Of a stretch of 64,000 nt of DNA, positions 52,610-64,000 are shown piece by piece. The number at the start of each line of letters is the position of its first letter. The stretch's first letter is position 1. Source of the DNA: Orthonyx spaldingii (Eukaryota > Chordata > Aves > Passeriformes > Orthonychidae); assembly GCA_013397795.1 (NCBI GenBank), contig VZTJ01000523.1:4369218-4433217 (forward strand). The letters run 5' to 3'. Under the pieces are notes generated by a model. The model had not been told where the DNA came from and ran no database searches. It saw only the letters and a list, made by a program, of their open reading frames with translations. The position numbers and the translations under genes were made by a program.

Positions 52610-52830
52610 ATACAGACTAGTTTTGATTTATCACCTGTTGTATAAAATGTAACCTTTGTTTCCTATTTATAATGAGCCTGTAATAACTGGACAGTCAACC
52701 TAAACTTTAATGATTTAAACATACTTGTAAACTGTCAAGTCAAAAGTTTGTGAGTGACTATAAACATATGTTGGTGAGCCCTATATGCTAATAAATTCAT
52801 TATTATGTTGCCCCAGTGGGAAACACGGAG
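52610..52830. promoter_or_regulatory. Candidate regulatory block in intron 7
   Basis: Repeat-free AT-rich stretch with a T-box-like TCACCTGTTG, SOX/TCF-like CCTTTGTTTCC, MEF2-like CTATTTATAAT and NKX-like TCAAGTC words within about 130 bases. All are short motifs that occur by chance, so support is low. Confidence 0.25.
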
Positions 52831-53029
52831 ATGGCAGGCTTTTTTTTTATGATAGGTCTTTTATTGTTTGTCACATCTGCAACACATTAAGGGTTTTGAA
52901 GGCAGATGATGTTTACAATAAGGGGGAGGACTGAAAACCTCCCAGCTCAGAGAAGAGTGCATCCTGTTTGTCAATGGAGTACCCATGGAGCCGGCACCCT
53001 GGCCATGCAGCTCTAAAAATAGAGCTCTG

Positions 53030-53057
53030 TACACACACACACACACATACACATATA
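53030..53057. repeat. (CA)n microsatellite
   Basis: About ten AC units, followed by imperfect atacac/atat units, in intron 7. Likely length-polymorphic. Confidence 0.88.
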
Positions 53058-55242
53058 TTTATGCCACACCAATGGCAAATCATGTCTGCAAATGAATTAT
53101 AGTATTTCCCCCCAAATTATGAGTCAGTGCAAATGTCTTCCAGGCTCTGTGATGCAAACATGTGCTCGCAGCCTGCTGGGAGCAGTCGTCCTTCACCAGG
53201 CACCCAAAGGAAAAAGAGCCCGGCCTGGCTGGTGCTTTGCTGATGTCCCAGCCAGCCACCCACTAATTAGCTCACCTCTGGTGTGCTCACTCCAGGTGCC
53301 ACTTGGAACCAAAGAGGTCATTGCCAGAGAGCCTGAAAATAAAACATGGGTGCTGGACAGGCTCCTGTGCCAGGTGTGGGCTTTATCAAATGCTGGGGGA
53401 GAGGAGGTGCAGGCGTTTCAGGGGCTTTGCAAAGGTGGTTTTGTCCAGCTCACCTGTGCCCCTGGGCATCTCACAAGCTTTGCTGGGAGGAAAAGATCTG
53501 TTTTAGTAGCTGAAGTGCCCAGGGAACATTCTGAACAATCCAGCAACTGGGGGAAGGGGTTGGGAACTCGAGGGGAAGATTTACTCTTCCAAAATATCTG
53601 TGCTACGCAGCAACAAGAGTTGTCTTGGGAACAGATGGATTTGGCAGAATTAAGTAGAAATAGTTTGTCCTGGGAAGGGAAGTTGGCCTCATCCCATGAG
53701 ATATGTAAGGATAGATGTGTGCAATAAAGATATATAAAGATGGCTCTGGAAGTTTGTGTGTGTAAAACAGCTCCCCTGCCTGGCTGCTCCTGCTGCAGTT
53801 AGTTTTCCTCTTGGCTGTCCCTTGGCTAGTTCTAAGGGAGAGAGGTAGTTTGTAGTTTAAGCTCCCACGGAAGCCCCAAGTTTTCCTGCATCCTGCCCAT
53901 TTGCTGCCAGACTCTTTGTGGGTTTCCAGCAATTTGTGCCACACCTAGGTGCTTTTTGAAAAATCAGCACAGTCTCTCCCCTGACTTATCCAGATCTGTA
54001 ACTCCTTAGTAACTTCTAGCTTGCTTTGCCACTGCTTTATCCTCTTGGCAGGTATTTTTCGAGTCCTCTCATCAAATTGCAGGCTTGAATATCACCTCTG
54101 AGCTGGCCAGGTGTGGTGTCTTCCCAGGTGGAAAGGCTGTTTGTTGGGAGCACCTTTTCACATGTTACAAAGGTGTTGTTGCTTCCAAATGGGGAAAGAG
54201 GCACCTCACAGGGCAGGGGAGGGACCTGTGTTTGTGTGGTGGCCGTGCCCTGTGTGGCCACAGAGTGGGACCCCTGTGTTTTCTGTCTTGCACCATGGTT
54301 TTGGAAGCTGCTCTGAAACCCTGTGAGTTGCAACTTTCATCCTATTCTGTTTTTAAACAACTCCAAATGCCCCAGTAAAGCATTCCATGTCTTAGAGGTC
54401 TCAGTGCTGGGATGTTCCTGCAGCTCAGCCTTTGGTGGCCTTCCTCCCCTCACCCGGTCTTCTCCCGGGTTTATTTCTGGAGGGTGCCATCAAGCCAAGC
54501 TCCCTCCCTAAGGCTGCTCATTTTGGGGGTCAGACAGGGTGGTTTCCCTGTCAAAGTGGTGGCTGTGAGTGGCAGAGGGAGAGGACAGACAAGATCACTT
54601 TGGGTGCTGCCCTCCCGGTTTCTGCTGCTCATTTCTGTGGCAAAAGTTCCTTAGAAACGAGCATTTGTGCTGGAAAAGGGGATGCTCCCAACCTGGGAAT
54701 AGCGATCAGAGTCTGCTGAGGCTCACTCCACGTGTGTGTGCTGGGAGACAGATCAACACCAGTTAAAATATTTACAAGGTCATGTATTCCCATCCTTTAT
54801 CACGGTGATCACTGCTCTGCCAGTGCCTCCAGGGTGCCCCTATCCCAGCACCTGTGTCTGCTCTGCTCCATTTACTGCTGGGTCTGGGGCTGTTCATCCC
54901 TCTTGCTGAGACAGGCATTCTCAAATACCCGAATGGCTTCTAAAATACTCCTGCCACAGGTGGGAGATATCCCCATCTGTGTGGGTTCTGCTGACAGTGC
55001 AGGGCCACGTGGCTCTTGTCCCATCCTGATGAACAGCCTGCAGGCTTGGATGGTCCTACTGACAAATATCATGTGTGCAGTATCAATATTTACTGTGCGT
55101 GGCTCTGCTCAGCCTTCTGCAGGGCTGGCCTGTCCTTGGCTCAGGCTCGGGTGAGCCGGGTTGGATTGACACAGCATCCTTTCCGTGGGCTTTTCTGTGT
55201 GCTAAAGGACTTCTAACTATCATTTTAGTAGTAGAAACTTAC

Positions 55243-55268
55243 TTTTTTTTTTTTTCACTTTTTTTTTC
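55243..55268. repeat. Interrupted poly-T tract
   Basis: T13, then 'cac', then a further T run, in intron 7. Confidence 0.8.
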
Positions 55269-55374
55269 CTCCAAAGAGAGGGCTGTTGAATGCTTGACTG
55301 AAGCAAGGATAGCAGAAACATGCTGTTTTACAAGACATTCATCCTGTCCCAGGGTGAAAAAATGACAAGGCCAA

Positions 55375-55665
55375 ATGTCAGCTAGATTATCCTGATGGAA
55401 GAGCTGGAATTGTACCAATTAAAACAGTGCAATAGCCTGATTATTGCATTTTTCTTTCAAATGTTTGTGTTTATTGAGTTTTTCTTTTAATGAAGATTTG
55501 GTTGAAAGTCAAGAATTCCTCATCATTATCTAAATAAAAGCTAAAAGATGGAGAGTGAGTCACATGTAGCAGTTGACTGGCGCTCTAATTGAGTGGCAAG
55601 TTCATTAATTTACTTTTGACGTCAGCAAAAAATGATTTTTTTATTGACAGACTGGGAAAATTATT
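55375..55665. promoter_or_regulatory. Candidate regulatory block with perfect CRE in intron 7
   Basis: Contains the full palindromic CREB/ATF site TGACGTCA at 55617-55624, plus CTAATTGAG, CATTAATTTAC and TTATTGAC words and a 'gagtcacatg' AP-1/E-box-like stretch. A complete CRE with its CpG intact is infrequent in CpG-depleted intron sequence. Confidence 0.3.
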
Positions 55666-56672
55666 GGTGGTGTTTGGAGAAGGGCTTGTTCATAGCATCC
55701 TTCAGCTGGCTGTGCTGCTGTGACTTGCAGGCCTTACACTGTACATACACAGTGTGTACATTTTGAAGGGTTCTTGTGACCTCTGTGCCCTGAGTTCCTC
55801 CAAAGAAACACAAAGTCCACAACTGCAGAACTAGAAAGTCATCTATCAGAAGTTGTACTTTGAGAAAAACTACATATGTGCAAAAACCATCTGTGGAATC
55901 AGCAAGTAAATCCACTGGACATATTAATCCCATGGTTCTATTTCTTTTTGTTTCAAATTAATTTCAATTTTTAAATGTTTTCTAACTTTATCGGTGTTGT
56001 GCTTACAGATCCAAGTCCATCTGAGCAATTTGTATCTGGTATTTTTAGGACTTCCTCTGCCTGAGTCCATTCTGACCCAAAGCAAAGAATCATGTACCAT
56101 TCTTTTAAAAGCTGAATCAGAGGAGGGGATATTCATAAATCACATGATGCATCACATTCCCAGTGTGAGCAGACGTTGGTCTAAATCCTCCTTTTGGAAG
56201 ATGAGACTGGTCTGTGGTCTCAGTATGAGGTGACTGGGTGAGGTTGAAGGGCTGGAAACCCACTAAAGGTCAGATGAGATGGTGCTTCTGCTACAACACA
56301 TAAAAATGTGCTAAGGTGTCTGGGAATCTATGATTGCTCATCACTCCCAGATGTTTATAATGCCAGTCTGCTGGCAAAAGGCTCACCCTCTAGTTAGGCT
56401 GCAAGTTTGAATAACAGTTTGTGCTGTGCCAGGGTGTCTAAGGAGATACTTTTCAACAGTGTAATTTGGAAGCTAATGTTTCTTTAAGTTGTTACCGAGT
56501 GCAGCATCTTACATGACTGAACGCCTCAAAACAATTTCAAGTATGCAAAAATGTGCCTAGTTGCAATAGTGATGGCCATATTTATCTTTAAAGGTTGATG
56601 AATCTGTTTTTTGTGGCTGAAAACACATGAATTCTGATGAAGTTGGGAAACACAACTCCTGACTTGGATACA

Positions 56673-56705
56673 TTCTTTCTTTTCTTTTCTTTTTTTTTTT
56701 TTTCT
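56673..56705. repeat. Pyrimidine tract (TTTTC)n plus T run
   Basis: Repeated ttttc units merging into a T14 run in intron 7. The following bases show no conserved exon, so this is not an obvious splice acceptor. Confidence 0.8.
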
Positions 56706-57239
56706 TGGTGTTTTTCCTTGTGGAGAGGCAAAATAGCTTAACTGGTTTTCTTTCTGAGGGACAACAATAAAGGCATATTCTAGACAGAAGCAGATCAGGT
56801 GCTACTCACTAAAGGCCCGACAAGATAACCTTACACTGATAGTCAGGGCTCCATATCTGCACATTTTGTTGTACAAAAGGAGGTTTGTCTGCGAGCCTGA
56901 TAACAATATAACATGTTGATTGACTTTTCACATAGGAGAGGGTGCCCCTTTCATGAGTGGCTTGGCTTTTACTAATGCCTTACTGCAGGTAAGCTGATAA
57001 GAGCGATTACGGGGATGTAATAAATGAGGCTGTTGGACACAGCCCTGCTCAGCACTGTGGGAGAGGGCTCTGGCCCTGGAGTGTGTCCCAGCTGTCCTGG
57101 CTGATGTGTGTGCCCAGCACTGGTGTCAGTGTGCCAGCACTCAGCTGTAAAACACCCCAGGATGTCCTGTGGGCACAGGGCCGGGCCATCCCCCTCCTGC
57201 CCCGTGCCTGCTGCAGCTCCTGTTCCCAGAAAATGTGCT

Positions 57240-57342
57240 CAAGACCAGCTTGGGTGGGGGTCTGAGCAACCTGCTCTAGTGGAAGGTCTCTGTCTGTGGC
57301 AAGTGTGGTGGAACTAGATGATCTTTAAGATCCCTTTCAATG
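57240..57342 (+). mobile_element. CR1 3' tail, diverged, + orientation
   Basis: Shows 'ctgagcaacctgctctagtg' and 'aactagatgatctttaagat' followed by 'ccctttcaa'. The terminal attctatg repeat is missing, so the end is eroded or replaced. Confidence 0.85.
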
Positions 57343-60300
57343 ACAAAAGAAGACAAGTTCACGGAACTGAGATCCATCAAGGACTATAAAACATGCCTGC
57401 CCAAAAAGTGTCCTGGGGAAATACAACTGTGTCAACAGCTGAAGGCACAATGAATGTTGGGCCAGGTGGCCCTGTCTCGTTGAAAGTGCACAGGAGAAGG
57501 CTCTGGTCTCTCAGCTGTAGCTGCTGCACTGCTGTCCATCCTCTTGCCCTGAAGGAGATGTCCGGGAGAACAGATGACATTTCAGGTGGATCACGGAAAC
57601 CACCACTTACTGGAAGCATCTTGGGTACAACTTTCAGAGCACTTTTGAGCCCTAAGGGGAAGAAGATGGGGAATGCTGAAATTCTCCAGGCTGCCTTAAA
57701 AAGCCTGACCTCTTGGTTCCCCTCTTCAAATTTGAACAAATGCAGGGTTTTTTGTGCAGGTGGTTATTGTGGCAATGACCTGGCAGTGCGAGTTGCAGCA
57801 TTTGCATTGTGGCAGCAACCAGCAGCTCTGGGAAGCTGGTGTTTCCTTAGATGTGGTTGAGTGAGAGTCTGCACGGCAGCATCTCCCTGCTCGGGATCCA
57901 ACAGGTCCCTACTTGCTGCATTTTGAAAATTAGTTTTTACATCTTTCCATAAATGTGAATGCATGTATCTATGAAATAGTCAAGCCTGGTTAAATGAATC
58001 TCTAAGTTAAATATCTGGAAAATGTCTGCATCTGGATGTAAGCTGGATGGATGAAGAGGCATTACTTAAGATGAGGTTTTCAAAATTAAATCAATGGACA
58101 GCCCATGCTGGACTTGTGCACAGACCTGACCATGGAGCCTGTTGCTCGTTGCTATTGGTCTCCAGCAGAAAGAAACACAGACCTGCCCAGAAAGCAGCCT
58201 CTTTTTTAGTCCTTGCCAAAAAGGTATTGGAAAGGGGAAGAAGGATGCTCCTCCAAAGAAACCTCCTAGGATCCTGGTGTTTTAATCCTCATTTGTTTCT
58301 CTCTTCTCACCCCTTGCTTTGTAAGTGAAAATAGTATGAGTTTGGGTCTGGCCTGCAAATCACTCATCAGTCAGTGCATTACCAGGACAGGATCAATTAC
58401 TGAGTCAACACTGCTCCGTGTGCTCCAGAAACAGGGGATCCATCACCTGTCAGGCTGGAGCTCTCCTCGGTTGTGGTGCATTAGCCCTGAGCAGTGCTCA
58501 CACATCTGCCGGGGCTGACACCAGCAGTAACATGAACTGAACCAGGTGTGTTTGCCTGAGCACGGGCTCCCCCGACTCCCAGGTGTGTCTCCAGCAGATC
58601 CCTGACCCCTGCACTGGGATGGATGAGCTGTGAGCTAGAGGAGGGACGAACTCCTTCCCATGCGGTGGCTGCCACGTTCTGTGCTCTGCCTTCCCCCTCC
58701 ACTCCTGCCCTGGGGCTTTCACAGCTCGAAGGAGAACCCAGGTGGGTTTCTTCCACAGGAATAAATTTCAGGCAACCAAGTGCTTCTGGAGTCCGCCGGC
58801 TTTGCCAGATTTTCTGGGTCTGTGGGGCATCTTCCTTGGGGCAAAAGTGCCCTGGCTTCAACACTGAACCTCCCCTCATGCTTTTAGGGCAAGTGAGAAA
58901 TTTTCTGATGGGAGACTTTGTGTTGCAAACTGCCTCTACTGAAACTGGGAGGCAGTGAAGCATGCTGGAGTTTTGGATGGGATTTTCTTGTTTTGGAATA
59001 AACTGAAACATCTTTCTCTGCTCCTGCAGCAGGGAAGTGAAGCAGCAGAAGCCTGTAGCACAAGGTAAGGCTGTCTGCTTTCACTCCACAGCAGCTTCTT
59101 GTCTACAAATCTGCTTGAAATTACGTTTTTAATTATACCACCGAAAAAAAATGAAATCCAAATGAATTGATTGGACTTGGAGTGGTATGTCAACTTGCCT
59201 TTTTAAATTTTTTTATTTAAATAACAAAAATTTTGGACACGTTTTGCTTTTGTTCTGCTTTGGAGCAGTAGCACATCCCCCCTCTTCTATGGGAATGGAA
59301 ATCTGGCATGTTGACCAGCTTTTGTTGTTTCAGAAAGTGACTTCAGTGGTCTTTGGGGCTCTCAATGACATCTTGCTGTCCGTTCCTGCTTTGCATTTGC
59401 TCTTTGCTTCCCGTGGGACCTGGGACGATGCTCTGCCCTTCCCTCCCGCAGGAGGCTGTGCCTGTGCCCAGCACAGAGCTGGAATGCAAACCTTCCCTTT
59501 CCCACACCTTCCTTCCCTGGAGGGCCCTTTCTGTGTACCCCATCTCCAGGCAGGTGGGAGCTGGTGCCTGAGGTGCTGCCTTGGGGCTGACTCTTTGCTG
59601 GGCCCTGAGGGACCCTGTGCAGCACTGAGTGCCCGCGATGCTGCTGCATCCCTTGGTGGTTCTGTGCTGGGATGTGTGGGGATGGATATTTTTGTAATGG
59701 CAGGTACTGCTGGCTGCTGAGCATCAGGTTTGGCAGTTGGACAGATTGCCAGGACATCTGTCACTGCCTCAGTCCAGTGCAGGAGTCCCAGCAGGATTTC
59801 TAAAATGTAAATTACAACTGCAATGTGAGACACATCCTTTTGCTTTACTGTTTTTTTTCTCCCTCCTTCCTGTTTGAATTCAGTATCTCGAGTCTCTGTA
59901 AAATTGTTGGACTCGAAGCTATTTTGCTTGTGTCTCATGGATACTGGAGACGCTTCCTGCATGGGGAGGCAGACATCTGCTCCAGCCTGTTTTTGGAGTT
60001 TTTTGTGTCAGACAGGCTGCAGTTGGCAGGTGGGAGCCGGTGGTTATTATCAGAATCTGAGTAATATCCTCTGCCTCCTTGATAACTCTCTGCTGGCTGC
60101 TCTGCAGCTTTGGTATGTTTGCTTGTCCTCCTCTGGTTCTCTGTAGATCATTCCAGTAAAAAGTAAATTAAATAAAAAGGTTGTGTGCTCCCCAAAGTCA
60201 TTGTGGAACACAGCCTGCAGTATCTCTTCTCCTGTCCACATAAATCACTGCTAAAGCATGTGCAGGGAATGTGAAAGAATGCATTTATACCTAAAATGCT

Positions 60301-63300
60301 CTCCTCTCCCCTTCCCTGAACAAGCAAACTTCCCCACTTGTGCTCCAGTGCCTCTTCTCAGGGAGCATCTGATGCACTGTCACCTGTAGCTTTATGTAGG
60401 TGTGAGCTTTGCTGGCAGACACAAAGCTCTGTCCTGGACAGCTGGAGTCTGGCAGCTCTTGTGGGGATGGAGGTCCTGAATCTGCCCTCTCCAGGCATCT
60501 CCTTGCTGGTTTGGATTCCCCCCTTCCCACCCCTCATTGGCTTTATTTACCCCGGAAACACCAGGGATACTTTCCAGCCTCTGCAGTTACCAGAGCTGAA
60601 TGGTTTTTCCTGGGCCTCAGACCAGTCCCCCAGGTCTGCTGACCTTTGTGTGTCCAGTGAACAAATACCAGCTGGTGGGTCAGGTTTTGATCTTGGAGGT
60701 TCAGCTGATGTCTTTCCCTCTATTTTACATCTCTAAATGTTTTTTATGGCAGCCCTGAGCAGCTGAAGGCAGCAGAGGTGGTACAGCACCGTGAGCAGAG
60801 TGGGTCTGGTGCAGCCTGGAGTTCCCAGCTATAAATAATTCCACTGAACTTGGCCCTCGGGTGCCTGTGGACTTCAGCACCAGCTTAAGTATCTTGTTGA
60901 TAGTTAAGTGTCTGCTGGGCCAGACACCTAACATTATTAGCAGACACTAAATAGGTCTCTCTTATTTAGTGGCCTTAATTTATTAAATCAGGCAGAAGTG
61001 CTCTCGGAAGAGGAGTGCTGGAAAAGGGAGCAGAGCAAGCTGTGAATTTCTAATTTGTTGGATCAGGCCCCTGGAGATTCATGTGATCTGGTGCACTAGA
61101 GGCAGTGCTATTGCAGTGACTCATAAACAGATGTGCCCAATTTACATTGCAGCTTAATACCTTTGTTTTAAAAAAAATGGTCTTTTTTTAAAGACAAATG
61201 TGTTAAAGCAGATGTTTCCAGTAAAACAAATACTTGTGTGATTTACAAACAACTTCCTCCCGCCAGAATTCATTAGAAAATATGGAAAAAAGAAAAATGG
61301 TTCTGTGTACCAAAAAAAATCCCAAAATGAGGACACAGCAAGGCAGTATTGCTACACACTGAACGAAAATTGCTGCTGTGCTTGGGTTGGAAAGCAAGAG
61401 GTTAGAGCCTGGTTCCGTTGCTGATAACTAAGGTTCACCCTGACCAGTAGCATACATGAAGGAGCAGAAACCTGTCTGTAAACATACTTAACCAGCTCCT
61501 TGTTATGTAGGATACAGGATAACTGGGACCACTATAGGGGATTGCCTGGAGGCTCCTAAATCCCTTCCATCCCATTGAAACCTGCACTGGGGACTGGCTG
61601 GCTGCAGGATGCACTAACCCTAAAGCAGAGCTAACAGATACAGCCCAAGAGCAAGCCCTGCTCTAAGGGATCCCTCGCTGGGCATCTCCCCACAGCAGGA
61701 TTGAATGCCCAGAGGGATGCTGTCTCTGCCTCTGCTTGACCTGCAGCTCAGGTGTGCCTGTTCACCTGCTCCTCCCTGTTTCTGGGAGGGCAAAGGCAGG
61801 CATGTGCTAAGAAACTCCTGTTGGTTCTGGTCTCTTTGAATTCGCTTCCTGCCCAGCTCCTGCTTGCCCTGCAAGCCCAGCACTCCTGTTACAATTTGAC
61901 ACCCCTGTGGTCTTAATGGGTTTCCCAGGCTGCAGCTGCAGCACAGCCACCACTTTTTGTTAGCTGCAGGGGTTGGCAATCCCCCTTTGCCTTCCAGCTC
62001 TCCGCAGCACAGGTATAATATTTTTTTAATGCACTTGTCACCTATTTCATCCAGGCATTTGTTGCAAAAGGAACAGTGACAGCAGATGTTCGTAGGTTGG
62101 CAGGCTGCTTGTCTAAATCCATTGTGAGTGCCCTGGACAAATAGCTTGTCCAGGTTCTGAGGGGACATGAAGTCATCCAGGCAGACAGAAAGACAGGGAG
62201 GCATCCAGCAAGCCTGACTGGAGCGAAACAGGGGAATCAGGAGGCAGAGAGGGTTTTGTTTCTTTACTAGAGCATTGCAGGAGAGTGACCAAGGCTGTGT
62301 CATATGTGTGGATTTGTTCCAGTGGAGGAGACCAGCTCTGCAAATGCTGCAGTGAGGGTGGGTGGTTTCTGGAGCATCTTGGAGCACCCGTGCATGTTGG
62401 GGTGCATGCCCACTGGTCTGCTTCCCATGGGTCTGCTGGGGATGCCTCTTGCAGCTGGAGAAGCTGGGAGGATGGAGCTGGAGGATGTCTCACCCAGGAA
62501 CGGGTGACACGGCAGCCAGTGGCACACAAGGAAGCAACAAAGATGATGTGAGGAGATCCTATTGCTTCTTGGCACATGGATGTCTCATCAGGGGTGTCCA
62601 GTTCATTATTAGGAAAAATGACTGCTAATGTCAGAGACTCTTGAGGAATCCTTAGAAACAGAGACTGAGTGGATGCCCTGAAGGATGGCTGTGGGATGGG
62701 ACTGCCCCTCACCCTCCCAGCTCCCTGGTGTGTCAGCTTTCCATGCCTTGCCATAAGGAGTGGTTCAGAGCCAAACCTCAGGTGGCTGCCTTCTCAGGGG
62801 GACTTGCTGGGATGTGTCCAGAGGAATTAGAAGTATCCTGGGGGGAGGATTTTGCTGCTTCAAGGTGGCTGGGGGCACTCAGAGGTTCTTTTCTCAGCTC
62901 TCCCCTCAGTGTTCCTGAAACTTCATCACAACCTCAGCTCAGCTTTAGCAAGTAGTGATTGGAGGCTTGTGCTTGGCTCTCAGGGACCAGGAGGTTTCAG
63001 TGCTTAATTAATTTCTGCAAAGTGAAGGGTGTAATTAATGCCTGTGGTGTATTTTGAGACCCTTGGGTCTCTTGGGCAGCGTGAGATCTGGTTTGAAAAT
63101 CATGAAATCATGAGATCTATGAAAATCATCACTGGACAGTACCACATACCAGGCATGGCCCTCTCAGTGTGGCCACTCATCCTGTCACAGTGTTTGGGGA
63201 TCTTTTGGTCTCTGCCGGTGCTGTCTTGTGGAGCCCAAAACATCTTGTTTCCCCTCCATGCTATGACAGTCCTCAGTCAGTTGTCCTGGGACGTGGAGCC

Positions 63301-64000
63301 AAATGGAGAAAAAAATCTCCCCTCACTCCTTAAAAAGAGGGCATCTCTGTCTCCTTTCCTGCTATGCCCACACAGACTTCAGTGATTTGTTCCTGAATTC
63401 CCTTTGTTTTTCAGCAATTTCTTCAAACAAAGAAGGAATATTGTCACTCATTGCTTTGTGGTTTACAGTAAAACATCTTGCAGAGTCTAGGCAAACTGGG
63501 TTAAAAATTGATATATTTTGGCAGCTTAGGAGAGCTGGGCAAATTTCTTTCCTGATATCTATAAAGCTTTTTTTTCCTTTACTGTCAGCATTGTTTTAGT
63601 GGGTGTTGAACATAAAGGAGAGTGCAACAGATTGCGGATATGTCGAGTGGCAGCACAATCAACTGCTGTTATTTAAAGAAGATGCTTTTAACCAAGTCTT
63701 TAAAATTCCCTCCTCATTTAATCATTTTCAGGTGTATAACTGCACTGAGTTGCTCCCTGTCCCACCCCCTCGTGACACCATCCCTCACGCTCTGGGTGAT
63801 CCACAGACATTTTACATTACCAAGCATTAACAGAAATAAATTAACACTTTAAAAGCGTAAATGTTGTATTTCATAGGAGTCAGGCAGGATATTTGGAAGG
63901 GAAAGAAATGTAAATGGAATGAAATTCTTAAGCAAGATTATTGATATGACAGGACTAAAGAGCTTGGGATTCTGTGAAAAGTGCCTCTTTTCATCCCTCT

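Larger units (their letters stand above)
49859..64000 (+). other. GPC3: GPC3 intron 7, 5' part (partial, extends downstream)
   Basis: Starts with donor 'gtgatg'. I looked for the last GPC3 exon (a frame beginning like E-L-A-Y-D-L and ending in a hydrophobic GPI-signal tail) and did not find it, so it should lie beyond 64000. The stretch contains a CA repeat at 53030-53057, T and pyrimidine tracts at 55243-55268 and 56673-56705, a CR1 tail at 57240-57342, candidate regulatory blocks at 52610-52830 and 55375-55665, and an unexplained Cys-rich minus-strand frame at 61620-62387. Confidence 0.8.

Noticed and set aside
53092..53727. 211-codon + strand frame in intron 7
   Set aside because: No similarity to the last GPC3 exon or any family I know; unstructured composition.
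59330..59962. 210-codon minus-strand frame
   Set aside because: Overlapped by open frames on the other strand in GC-rich sequence; no motif.
61500..61585. Possible old CR1 tail ('ggattgcctggaggctcc ... cccttccatcccattgaaac')
   Set aside because: Only loose resemblance; lacks the gatgatcttt core and the attctatg end.
49859..64000. Search for the terminal GPC3 exon (GPI-signal exon)
   Set aside because: No stretch continues the E-L-A-Y-D-L-like frame with a proper acceptor and hydrophobic tail, so the exon is taken to lie outside the window.
1..64000. CRISPR arrays, bacterial operons, phage or defence systems
   Set aside because: The sequence is a vertebrate intron-rich locus; no regularly spaced direct repeats or bacterial gene organisation were seen.

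Overview
This is vertebrate nuclear DNA, almost certainly from a bird. It has long introns, low CpG, GT-AG splice sites and several copies of the avian-type CR1 retroposon, whose 3' ends show the typical 'ttccaacccaaaccattctatg' tail. There are no operons, Shine-Dalgarno sites or dense coding as in bacteria.

The only gene I can support is a glypican, read on the + strand. Four short exons, at 19490-19623, 22366-22491, 33412-33532 and 49702-49858, splice in consistent phase into one open frame of about 179 codons. It matches the C-terminal third of glypican-3 (GPC3): the furin-site region, the conserved cysteines, the KGPEPVISQIIDKLKHINQ block and the two acidic Ser-Gly heparan-sulfate attachment sites. 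By comparison with the remembered human protein these are exons 4 to 7 of 8. The large upstream exon 3 and the last exon (GPI-anchor signal) are not in the window. In birds GPC3 lies on the segment homologous to mammalian Xq26 (chicken chromosome 4, passerine 4A); that placement is knowledge, not something seen here.

Layout: 1-19489 is the end of intron 3, with one long minus-strand CR1, two CR1 tails, poly-T tracts and a probable solo retroviral LTR ending 226 bp before exon 4. 19624-22365 is intron 4, with a CpG-rich patch. 22492-33411 is intron 5. 33533-49701 is intron 6, with a CR1 tail, a second GC/CpG patch and a 19-bp minisatellite. 49859-64000 is the start of intron 7, with a CA repeat, pyrimidine tracts and a CR1 tail.

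Several AT-rich blocks rich in homeodomain, POU, SOX or CRE-like words and free of recognisable repeats look like candidate conserved non-coding elements, but conservation cannot be tested from one sequence. All remaining long reading frames look like chance. I found no previously undescribed system. The most interesting points are the altered attachment-site exon, the in-frame open region around exon 6, the LTR next to exon 4 and the candidate enhancers.
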